A DNA stretch of 64,000 nt from Roseiarcus sp963833955 (GTDB lineage Bacteria; Pseudomonadota; Alphaproteobacteria; Rhizobiales; Beijerinckiaceae). The stretch's first letter is position 1. Each line of letters opens with the position of its first letter. The stretch covers positions 310,001 to 374,000 of the forward strand of contig CAWHZY010000011.1 of NCBI GenBank assembly GCA_963833955.1, given 5' to 3'. Positions 46,729 to 55,566 of the stretch are shown here, piece after piece. The position numbers and the translations under genes are program-made. The notes under the pieces were generated by a model. The model searched no databases, had not been told where the DNA came from, and saw only the letters and a program-made list of their open reading frames with translations.

Positions 46729-47952
46729 ATGAGACGTGTCGTCGTCACCGGCATGGGCATCGTTTCCTCGATTGGAAGCAACACGCAGGAAGTGACCGCC
46801 AGCCTTCACGCCGGCAGGTCAGGAATCACGCACGCGGATCGACTTGCCGAGCTCGGCTTTCGCTCGCGCGTCCATGGAGCGCCAACGCTTCGCGCCGAAG
46901 AGATCATCGATCGGCGAGCGATGCGGTTCCACGGCGGCGGGACGGCTTGGAACCATGTCGCGATGGATCAGGCGATCGTGCACAGCGGTCTTGCGCCTGA
47001 TGAAGTGTCCAATGAGCGGACCGGCATCATCATGGGTTCCGGCGGTCCCTCGACACGCGCCATCGTCGAGGCCGCGGACATCACGCGCACCAAGGGCCCC
47101 AAACGGGTCGGCCCGTTCGCGGTGCCGAAAGCCATGTCCTCCACAGCCTCCGCGACCCTGTCGACCTGGTTCAAGATCAAGGGCGTCAGCTACTCGATCT
47201 CCTCCGCATGCGCCACATCCAATCACTGCATCGGCGCGGCTTACGAGCAAATCCTGGGCAGCCGGCAGGATGTGATGTTCGCCGGAGGATGCGAGGAACT
47301 CGACTGGACGTTGTCGGTGCTGTTCGACGCCATGGGCGCGCTCTCCTCCGCCTACAACGACACGCCTTCGCGCGCCTCCCGCGCCTACGACAAGAATCGG
47401 GACGGATTTGTCATTTCGGCCGGCGCCGGCGTTGTGGTGCTCGAGGAATACGAGCGCGCCAAGGCGCGAGGCGCGAGAATCTACGGCGAGATCGTCGGCT
47501 ATGGCGCGACCTCGGACGGACACGACATGGTCGCGCCTTCCGGCGAGGGCGCCGCGCGCTGCATGCGTCAGGCTCTGGCCGGGGTCAAAGTCCCGATCGA
47601 TTATATCAATCCCCATGCGACTTCGACCCCGATCGGCGACCTCAAGGAGATCGAGGCGGTCCGGGAGGTCTTTGGCTCAGGCGACAAATGCCCGCCAATT
47701 TCGGCGACCAAGTCTCTGACCGGACATTCCCAAGGCGCGACCGGCGCGCACGAGGCGATCTATTCGTTGCTGATGATGCAGAACGGCTTCATCTGCGAGA
47801 GCGCCCATATCGATGAGATCGACCCTGCATTCTCGGACATGCCGATCGTGCGCGCGCGCCGCGACAACGTAAAATTGCGTTCGGCGCTTTCGAACTCATT
47901 CGGTTTCGGGGGCACGAACGCGACGCTCGTGTTCAAGCACGTCGACGCCTGA
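46729..47952 (+). CDS. fabB: 3-oxoacyl-ACP synthase I
   Basis: The 407-residue condensing enzyme has the nucleophile Cys161 in ISSACATSNHCIG, and the two histidines in NPHATSTPIGD and LTGHSQGATGAHE. It elongates acyl-ACPs with malonyl-ACP, including the cis-decenoyl product of FabA. The ATG is preceded by GGGGACAAGAGA, 40 bases after fabA. Confidence 0.96.
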   Translation: MRRVVVTGMGIVSSIGSNTQEVTASLHAGRSGITHADRLAELGFRSRVHGAPTLRAEEIIDRRAMRFHGGGTAWNHVAMDQAIVHSGLAPDEVSNERTGIIMGSGGPSTRAIVEAADITRTKGPKRVGPFAVPKAMSSTASATLSTWFKIKGVSYSISSACATSNHCIGAAYEQILGSRQDVMFAGGCEELDWTLSVLFDAMGALSSAYNDTPSRASRAYDKNRDGFVISAGAGVVVLEEYERAKARGARIYGEIVGYGATSDGHDMVAPSGEGAARCMRQALAGVKVPIDYINPHATSTPIGDLKEIEAVREVFGSGDKCPPISATKSLTGHSQGATGAHEAIYSLLMMQNGFICESAHIDEIDPAFSDMPIVRARRDNVKLRSALSNSFGFGGTNATLVFKHVDA

Positions 47953-48009
47953 ACGCCTAACCCGTCATCGCCCACGAACTCGCACAAAAACCGGTCACGA
48001 GCGCGCCCC

Positions 48010-48810
48010 ATGAGATCTGGCTTGATGAGCGGTAAACGCGGCCTCATCATGGGCGTCGCGAACGATCACTCGATCGCCTGGGGCATCGCCAAGGCCTTGG
48101 CCGACGAAGGCGCGGAGCTCGCCTTCACCTACCAGAACGATGCGCTCGGCAAACGGGTCGCGCCATTGGCCGAAGAGGTCGGCGCGGCGGACCGGGTCTA
48201 TCGATGCGACGTCGAGGACCTGAGTTCGGTCGACGCGATGTTCTCCGAGCTCGCTGCCGTTTGGAGCACGCTGGACTTCCTCGTCCATTGCATAGGCTTT
48301 TCCGATCGCAATGAGCTGAGGGGCCGGTACGCCGACACGACCAGAGAGAACTTCACCCGGACGATGGTCATTTCGGCTTTTTCCTTCACTGAGGTCGCAA
48401 AACGCGCCGCTATGCTCATGCCTGCGGGCGGCGCGATGCTGACCCTCACCTTTGGCGGTTCGACGCGCGTCGTGCCCAATTACAATGTCATGGGCGTCGC
48501 CAAGGCTGCGCTCGAGGCAAGCATGCGATACTTGGCCGCGGACTATGGCCCCGACAACATTCGCATCAACGCGATCTCCGCCGGACCGGTCCGCACTTTG
48601 GCAGGCGCGGGAATCGCCGACGCGCGCTTCATGTTCAACTTTCAGCGCGACAATTCCCCGCTGCGGCGCACGGTGACAATTGAAAACATCGGCGGGACCG
48701 CGGTCTATCTGCTCTCGAGCCTCTCGGAAGGGGTAACGGGCGAGGTCCACTTCGTCGATGCGGGCTACAACATCGTCTCCATGCCGCGCCCGAGCGAAAC
48801 GACCAATTGA
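48010..48810 (+). CDS. fabI: Enoyl-ACP reductase (NADH)
   Basis: The 266-residue SDR-type enzyme has GVANDHSIAWGIAKALADEG, the CIGFS strand and the catalytic Tyr...Lys in VVPNYNVMGVAKAALEAS. It reduces enoyl-ACPs in the last step of each elongation cycle. ATG codons at 48010 and 48025 are both possible starts. It completes the fabA-fabB-fabI group. Confidence 0.95.
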   Translation: MRSGLMSGKRGLIMGVANDHSIAWGIAKALADEGAELAFTYQNDALGKRVAPLAEEVGAADRVYRCDVEDLSSVDAMFSELAAVWSTLDFLVHCIGFSDRNELRGRYADTTRENFTRTMVISAFSFTEVAKRAAMLMPAGGAMLTLTFGGSTRVVPNYNVMGVAKAALEASMRYLAADYGPDNIRINAISAGPVRTLAGAGIADARFMFNFQRDNSPLRRTVTIENIGGTAVYLLSSLSEGVTGEVHFVDAGYNIVSMPRPSETTN

Positions 48811-48886
48811 CGTTTGCTATTTTGCCTGCCCTTTAACGCAAGGGTTGCTTTTCACGCATTTTAGCGCAGCCTCTGGACTTCTCCGG

Positions 48887-50167
48887 ATGCGGCTCGAGCC
48901 GATGGCCAGAATCCGCCGACAATCCTCTCCGGTTTGGGGCGCTGCCCTCGCTCTGCTGCGCGCCTTCATCGGCGCGCTTGCTTTGCTAAGCATCGCGTTT
49001 TCGGCTGTCGCCGCGGCCCCCAACAAAATCATCGGGTCTCAGCAGGCTGCGTTCCGCGGATTTATCGAAACCCTTTGGCCGCTGGCCGAAGCCCGTGGCG
49101 TTTCCCGCGCAACGTTCGACAGCGCGTTCGCCGGCGTCACCTTCGATCCCACGGTCGCCGCGAGCGCGGAATCTCAACCTGAGTTCGTCCGCCCGATATG
49201 GGACTACGTCGCAGGCGCCGTAACGGCGGACCGCATTCAACGCGGCCGCGACAAAGCGCGCTCAGAAGCCCTGTGGCTCGCGAGAGCAAAAGATCTTTAT
49301 GGCGTTGACGACGCGGTGATCCTGGGGGTCTGGGGGCTGGAGACAGACTTCGGCGGTTTTGCCGGCTCGAACAACATCATTCGGTCCCTCGCCAGCCTCG
49401 CCTACATCCACTTTCAGGGCGACTATTTCCGTGACGAATTGCTTTCGGGGCTGGTCATCCTCGAGGAGGGCGACATCGCTCCCTCACTCATGCGCGGATC
49501 GTGGGCGGGCGCGATGGGACAGACGCAGTTCATGCCGTCGAGCTACTTGAGCTACGCCGTGGCGTTTCAACGGCATGACCGGCGCGACATCTGGACGAGC
49601 GAGGCCGACGCGATCGGCTCAACCGCGAACTATCTGGCCAAACACGGCTGGACCAAAGGCCTGCCCTGGGGCTTCGAGGTTCGTCTGCCGGCCAAGTTCG
49701 CACTGACGGGCGCCGATTCCTCGTCGCCAGCATCGTTCTCATTCTTCGCGGCCCGCGGCGTGACGAAGGCCGACGGTTCGCCGTTGCCGGCATCGGGCGA
49801 GGGGAGGCTATTGATCCTCGCCGGTCTTAATGGGCCGGTGTTTCTCGTCACAGGCAACTTTGACGCGATCAAGACTTACAACAATTCAACGGCCTACGCG
49901 CTCTCCGTCGGGTTGCTTGGCGACGCCGTGTCGGGCGGGCCGGTTCTCACCGCTCAATGGCCAACCCACGATCACCCCTTGACTGCGGCGCAGATTCAAA
50001 AGCTGCAAACTCAACTGAAGAAAATGGGCTACGATGTCGGCAAGATCGACGGAAAAATCGGTGATACGCTGCGTTCCGCCGTCTCCGCCTACCAGGAGCG
50101 CAACGGCCTCCCGCCCGACGGCTATGCCAATCAGGCGCTGTTCAGTCGGGTCAGCGCTTCGCGATAA
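48887..50167 (+). CDS. Lytic murein transglycosylase (MltB-like) with peptidoglycan-binding domain
   Basis: The 426-residue protein has an N-terminal signal (LRAFIGALALLSIAFSAVAA), a lytic transglycosylase domain with the catalytic glutamate in LGVWGLETDFGGF and the GAMGQTQFMPSSYLSYAV motif, and a C-terminal peptidoglycan-binding domain (KLQTQLKKMGYDVGKIDGKI). It cleaves glycan strands in the periplasm. The start is uncertain between ATG at 48887 and 48902. Confidence 0.92.
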   Translation: MRLEPMARIRRQSSPVWGAALALLRAFIGALALLSIAFSAVAAAPNKIIGSQQAAFRGFIETLWPLAEARGVSRATFDSAFAGVTFDPTVAASAESQPEFVRPIWDYVAGAVTADRIQRGRDKARSEALWLARAKDLYGVDDAVILGVWGLETDFGGFAGSNNIIRSLASLAYIHFQGDYFRDELLSGLVILEEGDIAPSLMRGSWAGAMGQTQFMPSSYLSYAVAFQRHDRRDIWTSEADAIGSTANYLAKHGWTKGLPWGFEVRLPAKFALTGADSSSPASFSFFAARGVTKADGSPLPASGEGRLLILAGLNGPVFLVTGNFDAIKTYNNSTAYALSVGLLGDAVSGGPVLTAQWPTHDHPLTAAQIQKLQTQLKKMGYDVGKIDGKIGDTLRSAVSAYQERNGLPPDGYANQALFSRVSASR

Positions 50168-50280
50168 ATGGCGGCGGCGGCGTGCGCTTGTTTGGATAGT
50201 GCTGCCATGCTAGGCGACCGGCCCGTCGCGTAAACGGTCGCCAAGGGGCGCTCGAAGCCGCGTTCAAGGAGCTTTTGACG

Positions 50281-50766
50281 ATGGCTGAACAGAACGGCAA
50301 TGGCGCTGACACGCCGCAAGCCGGTCCGAAATTTTCGGTTCTCGCCCAATATACGAAGGATTTTTCTTTCGAAAACCCCAATGCTCCCCGCACCTTGGGT
50401 CCGCAGCAAGCGCAGCCGAACATCTCGATACAGATCAATGTGAACGCGCGGCAGCTCGCCGCTACCGACTACGAGGTCAGCCTTGTGCTCGAGGGCGGCG
50501 CTGGCCAGGGCGCCGACACGATGTTCAAGTTCGAGCTCAACTATGCGGGTGTATTTCGGGTGGAGAACTTTCCCGCCGAGCAGGTCCAGCCGGTGGTCAT
50601 GATCGAGGGCCCGCGAATCCTGTTCCCGTTCGCGCGACAAATCGTCGCCGACGCGGTGCGTGGCGGGTCCTATCCGCCGCTCTTCATCGACCCGATCGAT
50701 TTTCAGGCGCTCTACCTGCAGAGGCTGGCGGCAGCCGGTGGTCAATTGCAGCAGCAGACCGCCTGA
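50281..50766 (+). CDS. secB: Protein-export chaperone SecB
   Basis: The 161-residue protein has the SecB pattern FSVLAQYTKDFSFENPNAP, SIQINVNARQL and VFRVENFPAEQVQPVVMIEG, followed by FPFARQIVADAVRGGSYPPL. It keeps preproteins unfolded for the SecA translocase and works as a tetramer. AAGGAG lies upstream; an in-frame TTG six bases earlier is an alternative start. It converges with dnaQ. Confidence 0.95.
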   Translation: MAEQNGNGADTPQAGPKFSVLAQYTKDFSFENPNAPRTLGPQQAQPNISIQINVNARQLAATDYEVSLVLEGGAGQGADTMFKFELNYAGVFRVENFPAEQVQPVVMIEGPRILFPFARQIVADAVRGGSYPPLFIDPIDFQALYLQRLAAAGGQLQQQTA

Positions 50767-50784
50767 TCTTTCGCCGCGGCGAAG

Positions 50785-51486
50785 TCAGGCCGGCTGGGGC
50801 AGATAGCGAAACCAGACCGCGTCTCGACCGAGACCTTCAATATAGCGAACGTGGGCGTTCTCTTCGGCGTCCTCGATCAGAGATATCCTCTGGGGCCTCG
50901 GGCTGGACCGGGGCGCCGCCGCGACGACACGTATGTCGGCTTCTCCCGCTGCGTCGCCTAACAGGAGCGACCGCTGACGGCCTCCCGACAGCTCGCAATA
51001 GACCTCGACCAGGATCTCTGCGTCCAAGAGCGCGCCGTGGCGAACCCGCCGCGAGCGGTCGATGCGGTAACGGTCGCAAAGGGCGTCGAGGCTAGCCGGG
51101 GCTCCCGGGTGTTTTTTTCGCGCGAGCGCCAGCGTGTCGACGACCCGGTCCATGCTGAGCGTGGCCAGCCCGAGCCGCGTCAGCTCCGCATTCACGAAGC
51201 GCATGTCAAACTCGGCATTATGGATGACGAGTCGCAAGTCGCCGATGAAGGCGAGAAAGTCGTCGACGATGCTTGCGAAGACCGGCTTGTCGATGAGAGC
51301 GGCGGCGCTGTGTCCGTGGACGCGCACTGCCTCTTGCGGGACGTCGCGCTCCGGGTTGATGAGCGTGTGAAAGATCTTGCCCGTGAGGCTTTGGTGCACG
51401 ATCTCGACCGCGCCAATCTCCAGCACCCGATGTCCGTCCGCGGGATCGAGACCCGTGGTTTCCGTGTCGAGCACGATTTCACGCAT
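50785..51486 (-). CDS. dnaQ: DNA polymerase III epsilon subunit (3'-5' exonuclease)
   Basis: The 233-residue protein has the DEDDh exonuclease motifs EIVLDTETTGLDP, VIHNAEFDMRFV and HGALLDAEILVEVY. It proofreads for DNA polymerase III. The start MREIVLDTETTG at 51486 overlaps the end of coaE, consistent with coupling. The order maf-aroE-coaE-dnaQ on one strand is typical of Hyphomicrobiales. Confidence 0.95.
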   Translation of the reverse strand: MREIVLDTETTGLDPADGHRVLEIGAVEIVHQSLTGKIFHTLINPERDVPQEAVRVHGHSAAALIDKPVFASIVDDFLAFIGDLRLVIHNAEFDMRFVNAELTRLGLATLSMDRVVDTLALARKKHPGAPASLDALCDRYRIDRSRRVRHGALLDAEILVEVYCELSGGRQRSLLLGDAAGEADIRVVAAAPRSSPRPQRISLIEDAEENAHVRYIEGLGRDAVWFRYLPQPA

Positions 51487-52087
51487 GGCGAGTTCGACCT
51501 CCGGCCAGCGCCGCGGTTGAGCGCATGAATTGGGCAACGATGGCGCGCGTCATCTCGAGCCTTCCGCCTGTGCCGATGACGAAGTGAGCCCGGCGCCTTT
51601 TATCGGCATCCGGCGTCTGGCGGGAAAGGATGGCCTCGAGTTTGGCCTCGGTCATGCCAGGCCGCGCCAGCGCGCGCGCGCGCTGGATGGAGGCCGGAGC
51701 GCTTACCACGATCACGAGGTCGACGCTGCCTTCTCCGCCGGTCTCGAACAGCAACGGTACGTCGACAATCGCGAGACGACGGCCCGCGGCCGCCGCCCGC
51801 TCGACAAAGCGAACGCGCGCTTGGGCCACCGCAGGATGCACGAGCCCTTCAAGGCGCTTCAGCGCCTCTGGGTCACCCAAAACCCGCGAGCCCAGGCGCT
51901 CACGATCCACCTGCCCAGAGACCATGACCCCTGGAAACGCCGCCTCGATCGCTTTCGCCCCGTCCCCGGCGTAGAAGGCGCGCACGGCCTCGTCAGAGTC
52001 GAATACAGGGACGCCAAGCTCGGCGAACATGCTGGCGACGGTCGATTTCCCCATCGCGATCGAGCCGGTCAGGCCAATGATGATCAC
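51479..52087 (-). CDS. coaE: Dephospho-CoA kinase
   Basis: The 202-residue P-loop kinase phosphorylates dephospho-CoA in the last step of coenzyme A synthesis. Walker A GLTGSIAMGKSTVA, the FDSDEAVRAFY segment and VDVPLLFETGGEGSVDLVIV are typical. The start overlaps the end of the Maf-AroE frame by four bases and its end overlaps the start of dnaQ by eight. Confidence 0.95.
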   Translation of the reverse strand: MIIIGLTGSIAMGKSTVASMFAELGVPVFDSDEAVRAFYAGDGAKAIEAAFPGVMVSGQVDRERLGSRVLGDPEALKRLEGLVHPAVAQARVRFVERAAAAGRRLAIVDVPLLFETGGEGSVDLVIVVSAPASIQRARALARPGMTEAKLEAILSRQTPDADKRRRAHFVIGTGGRLEMTRAIVAQFMRSTAALAGGRTRHA

Positions 52088-53574
52088 CGCACGGCCTTAT
52101 AGCTGGCGGTGACTTCAGCCTCGACCAAAGCGCGAAGCGCTGGCGTCACAACCGGACGCGCGCCGAACCAGCGCGCGAAAGCGGGTGCGGCCTGGTGGAG
52201 CAGCATGCCCAGCCCCTCAGCGACGCGCAGTCCGCGTGCTCTCGCGGCTTCGATGAGGGGGGTGCGCAAGGGAACATAGACCGCGTCGGCGACCACCGCC
52301 CGCCCCGGCAGGGCGCTGACATCCAAAGTGAGCGGCGGCTGTCCGACCATCCCGAGCGAGCTGGCGTTGACGAGCAAGTCTGCCCTGGGCAGTTCCGTCG
52401 CCAGGCCGCCCCAGGGCATTGCGACTGTCGAACCGCCAAAATGCTGGGCCAGCGTTTCCGCTCTGGACTGCGTTCGGTTGACGACCGCAATGCGCTCAAA
52501 GCCGCGCGAGACCAGAGCATAGATGATCCCGCGGGCCGCGCCGCCGGCGCCGATGATAATTGCGGATCTCTTCCGCTCGTCCCAATCGGGCGTCGTTTCA
52601 TCCAGGTTGGCCAGGAATCCGGCGACGTCGGTATTGTCGCCCCACAGAAGTCCGTCTTCTCGCCATAAGGTATTGACCGCTCCCAGAGCCTGAGCGACGT
52701 CCGTCCGGCGGTCGCAAGCCTCGAAAGCGGCTTCCTTGTGAGGCGCGGTGACGTTGACGCCAAGAAATCCGTCCTTGCCGATCTTGTCGGCGAACTCCCG
52801 AAATTCTCCCGGTCGGACAGCGAACTTGTCATAAGCGCCGGGAATGCCCAGTTCGTTCAGCCAGTAACGATGGATCGTGGGCGACCGCGAGTGCTCGATC
52901 GGCCAACCGACGACGCCAGCGCGCGACGCGCTCGTTTCGATCATAGCGAGATCAGAATTCTCTTGGCGCAACCAAGCAAGGAGGCTCAACATCGGCAGTC
53001 CGAGGACAACGGAATGATCGCCTTCGATGTGCTCAAAGAGGTGAATTCCGAGACCCTCGCCCTGATAAACGCCGACGGACGTCAGCACGCCCGGCCCGGC
53101 GCGCTCGAGATAACGCGAAATCTCGCCGGGATCGAGCGCCCGCATTCGCAGGTCGGCATGATCTCTGTGGACGACCAGCGCTCGCCCAGCGCGGGCGACG
53201 CAGAAGGCCGAGGTCAGGCGATGCGTCTTGCCGGACAGCGCGGCCAGGGTTTGCGCCCCTTCGGCCAAATCGCGAGACTTGTGAAAAATCCTGCCGTCGA
53301 GCGTGAGAATCTGATCGGCGCCGATGCAGTAAGCGTCCGGACGCATCGCGCTAACCGCGAGCGCCTTGGCTTCGGCCAGTTTGATGGGCAAATCTTCGAT
53401 CGACCCGTCGCCGGCGAGATAGCGATCCTCGAGTCCGCGCTCGTCGACCTTCGGCGCGACGAACTCGGCTTCCAGTCCCGCCGCCGAGAGTAAAGCGCGG
53501 CGGCTTGCGCTCGCCGAAGCGAGAATCAGGGGTCCAGCGCCGCGCCATAGCGGCGGCCAGGCGGTCGTCCGCAT
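52084..53574 (-). CDS. aroE: Maf-like nucleotide pyrophosphatase and shikimate dehydrogenase in one frame
   Basis: One 496-residue frame covers two enzymes. The N-terminal part (about residues 15-210: LILASASASRRALLSAAGLE, KVDERG, GADQIL) is a Maf-type nucleotide pyrophosphatase. The C-terminal part (from about 217: AGVVGWPIEHSRSP, NVTAPHKEAAF, the NADP loop IIIGAGGAARG, LGMVGQPPL) is AroE, which reduces 3-dehydroshikimate. In relatives these are two adjacent, overlapping genes. A single extra base near the junction would create this fusion, so it may be an artefact. An upstream ATG at 53613 is an alternative start. Confidence 0.85.
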   Translation of the reverse strand: MRTTAWPPLWRGAGPLILASASASRRALLSAAGLEAEFVAPKVDERGLEDRYLAGDGSIEDLPIKLAEAKALAVSAMRPDAYCIGADQILTLDGRIFHKSRDLAEGAQTLAALSGKTHRLTSAFCVARAGRALVVHRDHADLRMRALDPGEISRYLERAGPGVLTSVGVYQGEGLGIHLFEHIEGDHSVVLGLPMLSLLAWLRQENSDLAMIETSASRAGVVGWPIEHSRSPTIHRYWLNELGIPGAYDKFAVRPGEFREFADKIGKDGFLGVNVTAPHKEAAFEACDRRTDVAQALGAVNTLWREDGLLWGDNTDVAGFLANLDETTPDWDERKRSAIIIGAGGAARGIIYALVSRGFERIAVVNRTQSRAETLAQHFGGSTVAMPWGGLATELPRADLLVNASSLGMVGQPPLTLDVSALPGRAVVADAVYVPLRTPLIEAARARGLRVAEGLGMLLHQAAPAFARWFGARPVVTPALRALVEAEVTASYKAVR

Positions 53575-53578
53575 CGCA

Positions 53579-54412
53579 TCACCCGTTGGCGATGAATTGG
53601 AGGCGATGCTCACGATAGAGATCGAGCACCGCCGCCGCCGTCTCTTCGATCGAACGGCGCGTCACGTCGATGGCGGGCCAGCCTCGCTCCGCGAACAAGC
53701 GGCGCGAAGCTGCGATCTCCTCGGCGACCGCGATGCGGTCGACGTAATCCGTCTGCGAGTCCGCGTTGAGCGAGAGGAGCCGGTTCTGGCGGATCTGCAC
53801 GATGCGATCGGCCGAAGCAATCAGGCCGACAACCAGCGGGCGGCGGAGATGGTCGATTGCTTTCGGCAATGGCAGGCGCGGAACAATGGGAACGTTGGCC
53901 GTCTTATACCCGCGATTGGCGAGATAAATGCTTGTCGGGGTCTTCGACGTGCGGCTTACCCCGAGTAAGACAATATCCGCATGCTCCAGATTTTCGGGAG
54001 ACTGGCCGTCGTCATTGATCATGCTGAAGTTGAGCGCGTCGATCCTCTTGAAATAATCGGCGTTAAGCATGTGTTGCGCGCCGGCTCTTGGCGTGTAGTT
54101 CTGGCCCAAGTAGGACTTGAACAACGTCAATATCGGCTCGAGAACAGACAGGCACGGCGAGCCGGAAGCCTCGCAGCCTGCCTGAAGTCGGCTGGAAAGG
54201 TTGGAATCGACGAGCGTGAAGAGAACGATTCCGGGCGCATTCTCGATCTCGGCGATCACTCGATCGAGTTGAGACGCAGTGCGCACCAGCGGATAGACAT
54301 GCTCGATCGAAGCGACGCCCTGATATTGCGCGGCAGCCGCCCGAGAGGCCGCGATCAGCGTTTCGCCGGTCGAGTCCGACACCAGATGAAGGTGGAAATA
54401 GCTGCGGCCCAA
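53579..54412 (-). CDS. Pyruvate, phosphate dikinase regulatory protein (kinase/phosphotransferase)
   Basis: The 277-residue protein belongs to the PSRP/DUF299 family: FHLHLVSDSTGETLIAASRA at the N-terminus, the P-loop GVSRTSKTPTSIYLANRG and VDVTRRSIEETAA near the end. Family members inactivate and reactivate pyruvate phosphate dikinase or PEP synthase by phosphorylation with ADP and phosphate. It is four bases ahead of the Maf-AroE frame. Confidence 0.93.
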   Translation of the reverse strand: MGRSYFHLHLVSDSTGETLIAASRAAAAQYQGVASIEHVYPLVRTASQLDRVIAEIENAPGIVLFTLVDSNLSSRLQAGCEASGSPCLSVLEPILTLFKSYLGQNYTPRAGAQHMLNADYFKRIDALNFSMINDDGQSPENLEHADIVLLGVSRTSKTPTSIYLANRGYKTANVPIVPRLPLPKAIDHLRRPLVVGLIASADRIVQIRQNRLLSLNADSQTDYVDRIAVAEEIAASRRLFAERGWPAIDVTRRSIEETAAAVLDLYREHRLQFIANG

Positions 54413-54897
54413 CGCGGCCCCCAGAGGTCAACGACAAACGCTTATAACCAGCAGGATGGCTTGTGGACAGGCGTGTAGAATTGGGCGGCTCGGGCGTGGA
54501 CGTGAGCTGCGCGCCCGGCGAAGCGCGTTTGAGGACGCACAGCCGTCGCGGTTGGGAGAAGTTAAACGCTGTGGCGAAGATCGATCTGAATTGCGGGGAC
54601 AATTAGAACAAAGTGCATATGATGTTTGGAGAGGGCCGGAGTTCGTTAACGAAATCTTAACCACTGAGAGCGCCGCGGCAGCAATGTCACGGATCTGCGC
54701 GAAGTGTGACTGTTCACCGGTCTGGACGAAATCGAATCTGCGCAAACGGCCCCCCTAAAGAGAAGAATCAGTTCAGAATCTTAATTGTATCTTTTAGGGG
54801 GCCAAACCACCCCGGGGCTTGCGCTCGCACGACGCAATGCGTAACGCGCTTGGCATTCGGACGGCTGAGCTGACCGGCAGTGTGAAGCGAATTTCGA
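54413..54897. other. Divergent intergenic region with long inverted repeat
   Basis: About 485 bases between the PPDK regulator and hemJ. In many relatives hemE lies beside hemJ, but no hemE remnant is visible here. A 100-codon frame at 54456-54758 has no recognised domain. The strongest signal is the inverted repeat at 54748-54803. Confidence 0.45.
54748..54803. repeat. Inverted repeat upstream of hemJ
   Basis: GGCCCCCCTAAAGA (54748-54761) and TCTTTTAGGGGGCC (54790-54803) form an imperfect stem of about 13 pairs around a 28-base AT-rich spacer. It sits 95 bases before hemJ and could be an operator or leader structure. Confidence 0.55.
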
Positions 54898-55320
54898 ATG
54901 GTGCTTTGGGTTAAGGCTCTGCACATCATCTCCGTCATCGCCTGGATGGCCGGGATGCTCTATCTGCCGAGGCTGTTCGTCTACCATGCTCAGACGGCGA
55001 GGGGTTCGGAGGCGTCGGAAACTTTCAAGGTGATGGAGCGACGGCTCCTGAAGGCCATCGTCAATCCATCGATGGTCCTCGTCTTTTTGACCGGATTTAT
55101 CCTCGTCTATCTGACGGGAGATTGGCGGGACGGTTGGTGGCAGGCGAAATTCGTTCTGGTTCTCGGCTTGGCGGGGCTGCACGGTTACTTTGCGCGCTGC
55201 GTTCGTTCTTTTGCCGAGGACGCCAATAAGCGGCCTGCCCGGTTCTATCGGGTCTTGAACGAGGCTCCCACAATACTCATGATTCTAATCGTGGTGTTAG
55301 CGGTGGTGAAGCCGTTTTGA
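54898..55320 (+). CDS. hemJ: Protoporphyrinogen oxidase HemJ
   Basis: The 140-residue inner-membrane protein has about four membrane segments. The HemJ pattern ALHIISVIAWMAGMLYLPRL contains the conserved histidine and Arg, and KAIVNPSMVLVFLTGFIL follows. HemJ oxidises protoporphyrinogen IX in haem synthesis in bacteria lacking HemG and HemY. It precedes rho, as in many alphaproteobacteria. Confidence 0.92.
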   Translation: MVLWVKALHIISVIAWMAGMLYLPRLFVYHAQTARGSEASETFKVMERRLLKAIVNPSMVLVFLTGFILVYLTGDWRDGWWQAKFVLVLGLAGLHGYFARCVRSFAEDANKRPARFYRVLNEAPTILMILIVVLAVVKPF

Positions 55321-55566
55321 CGCCCTCCGGGTGAAAGCCCGGTCCAGCGGCACAAAATGCCTGTTGAATAATTCCGCGAACGCGACTATGAACCGGCGCC
55401 CGTGCTTTCAACCCGGGTTCCTAATAGCGGCGCCGGATCGCCCGATCCAACCTTCGCCGCGCGGCCTGACGCGACCAATCTTACCTCGAATCGTCAGCGC
55501 CATTACCCATCATGTCTAATGACTTTGCAGGTCCGAGGGACCGAAAGTCCGAGTAAAGGTCCGCCC

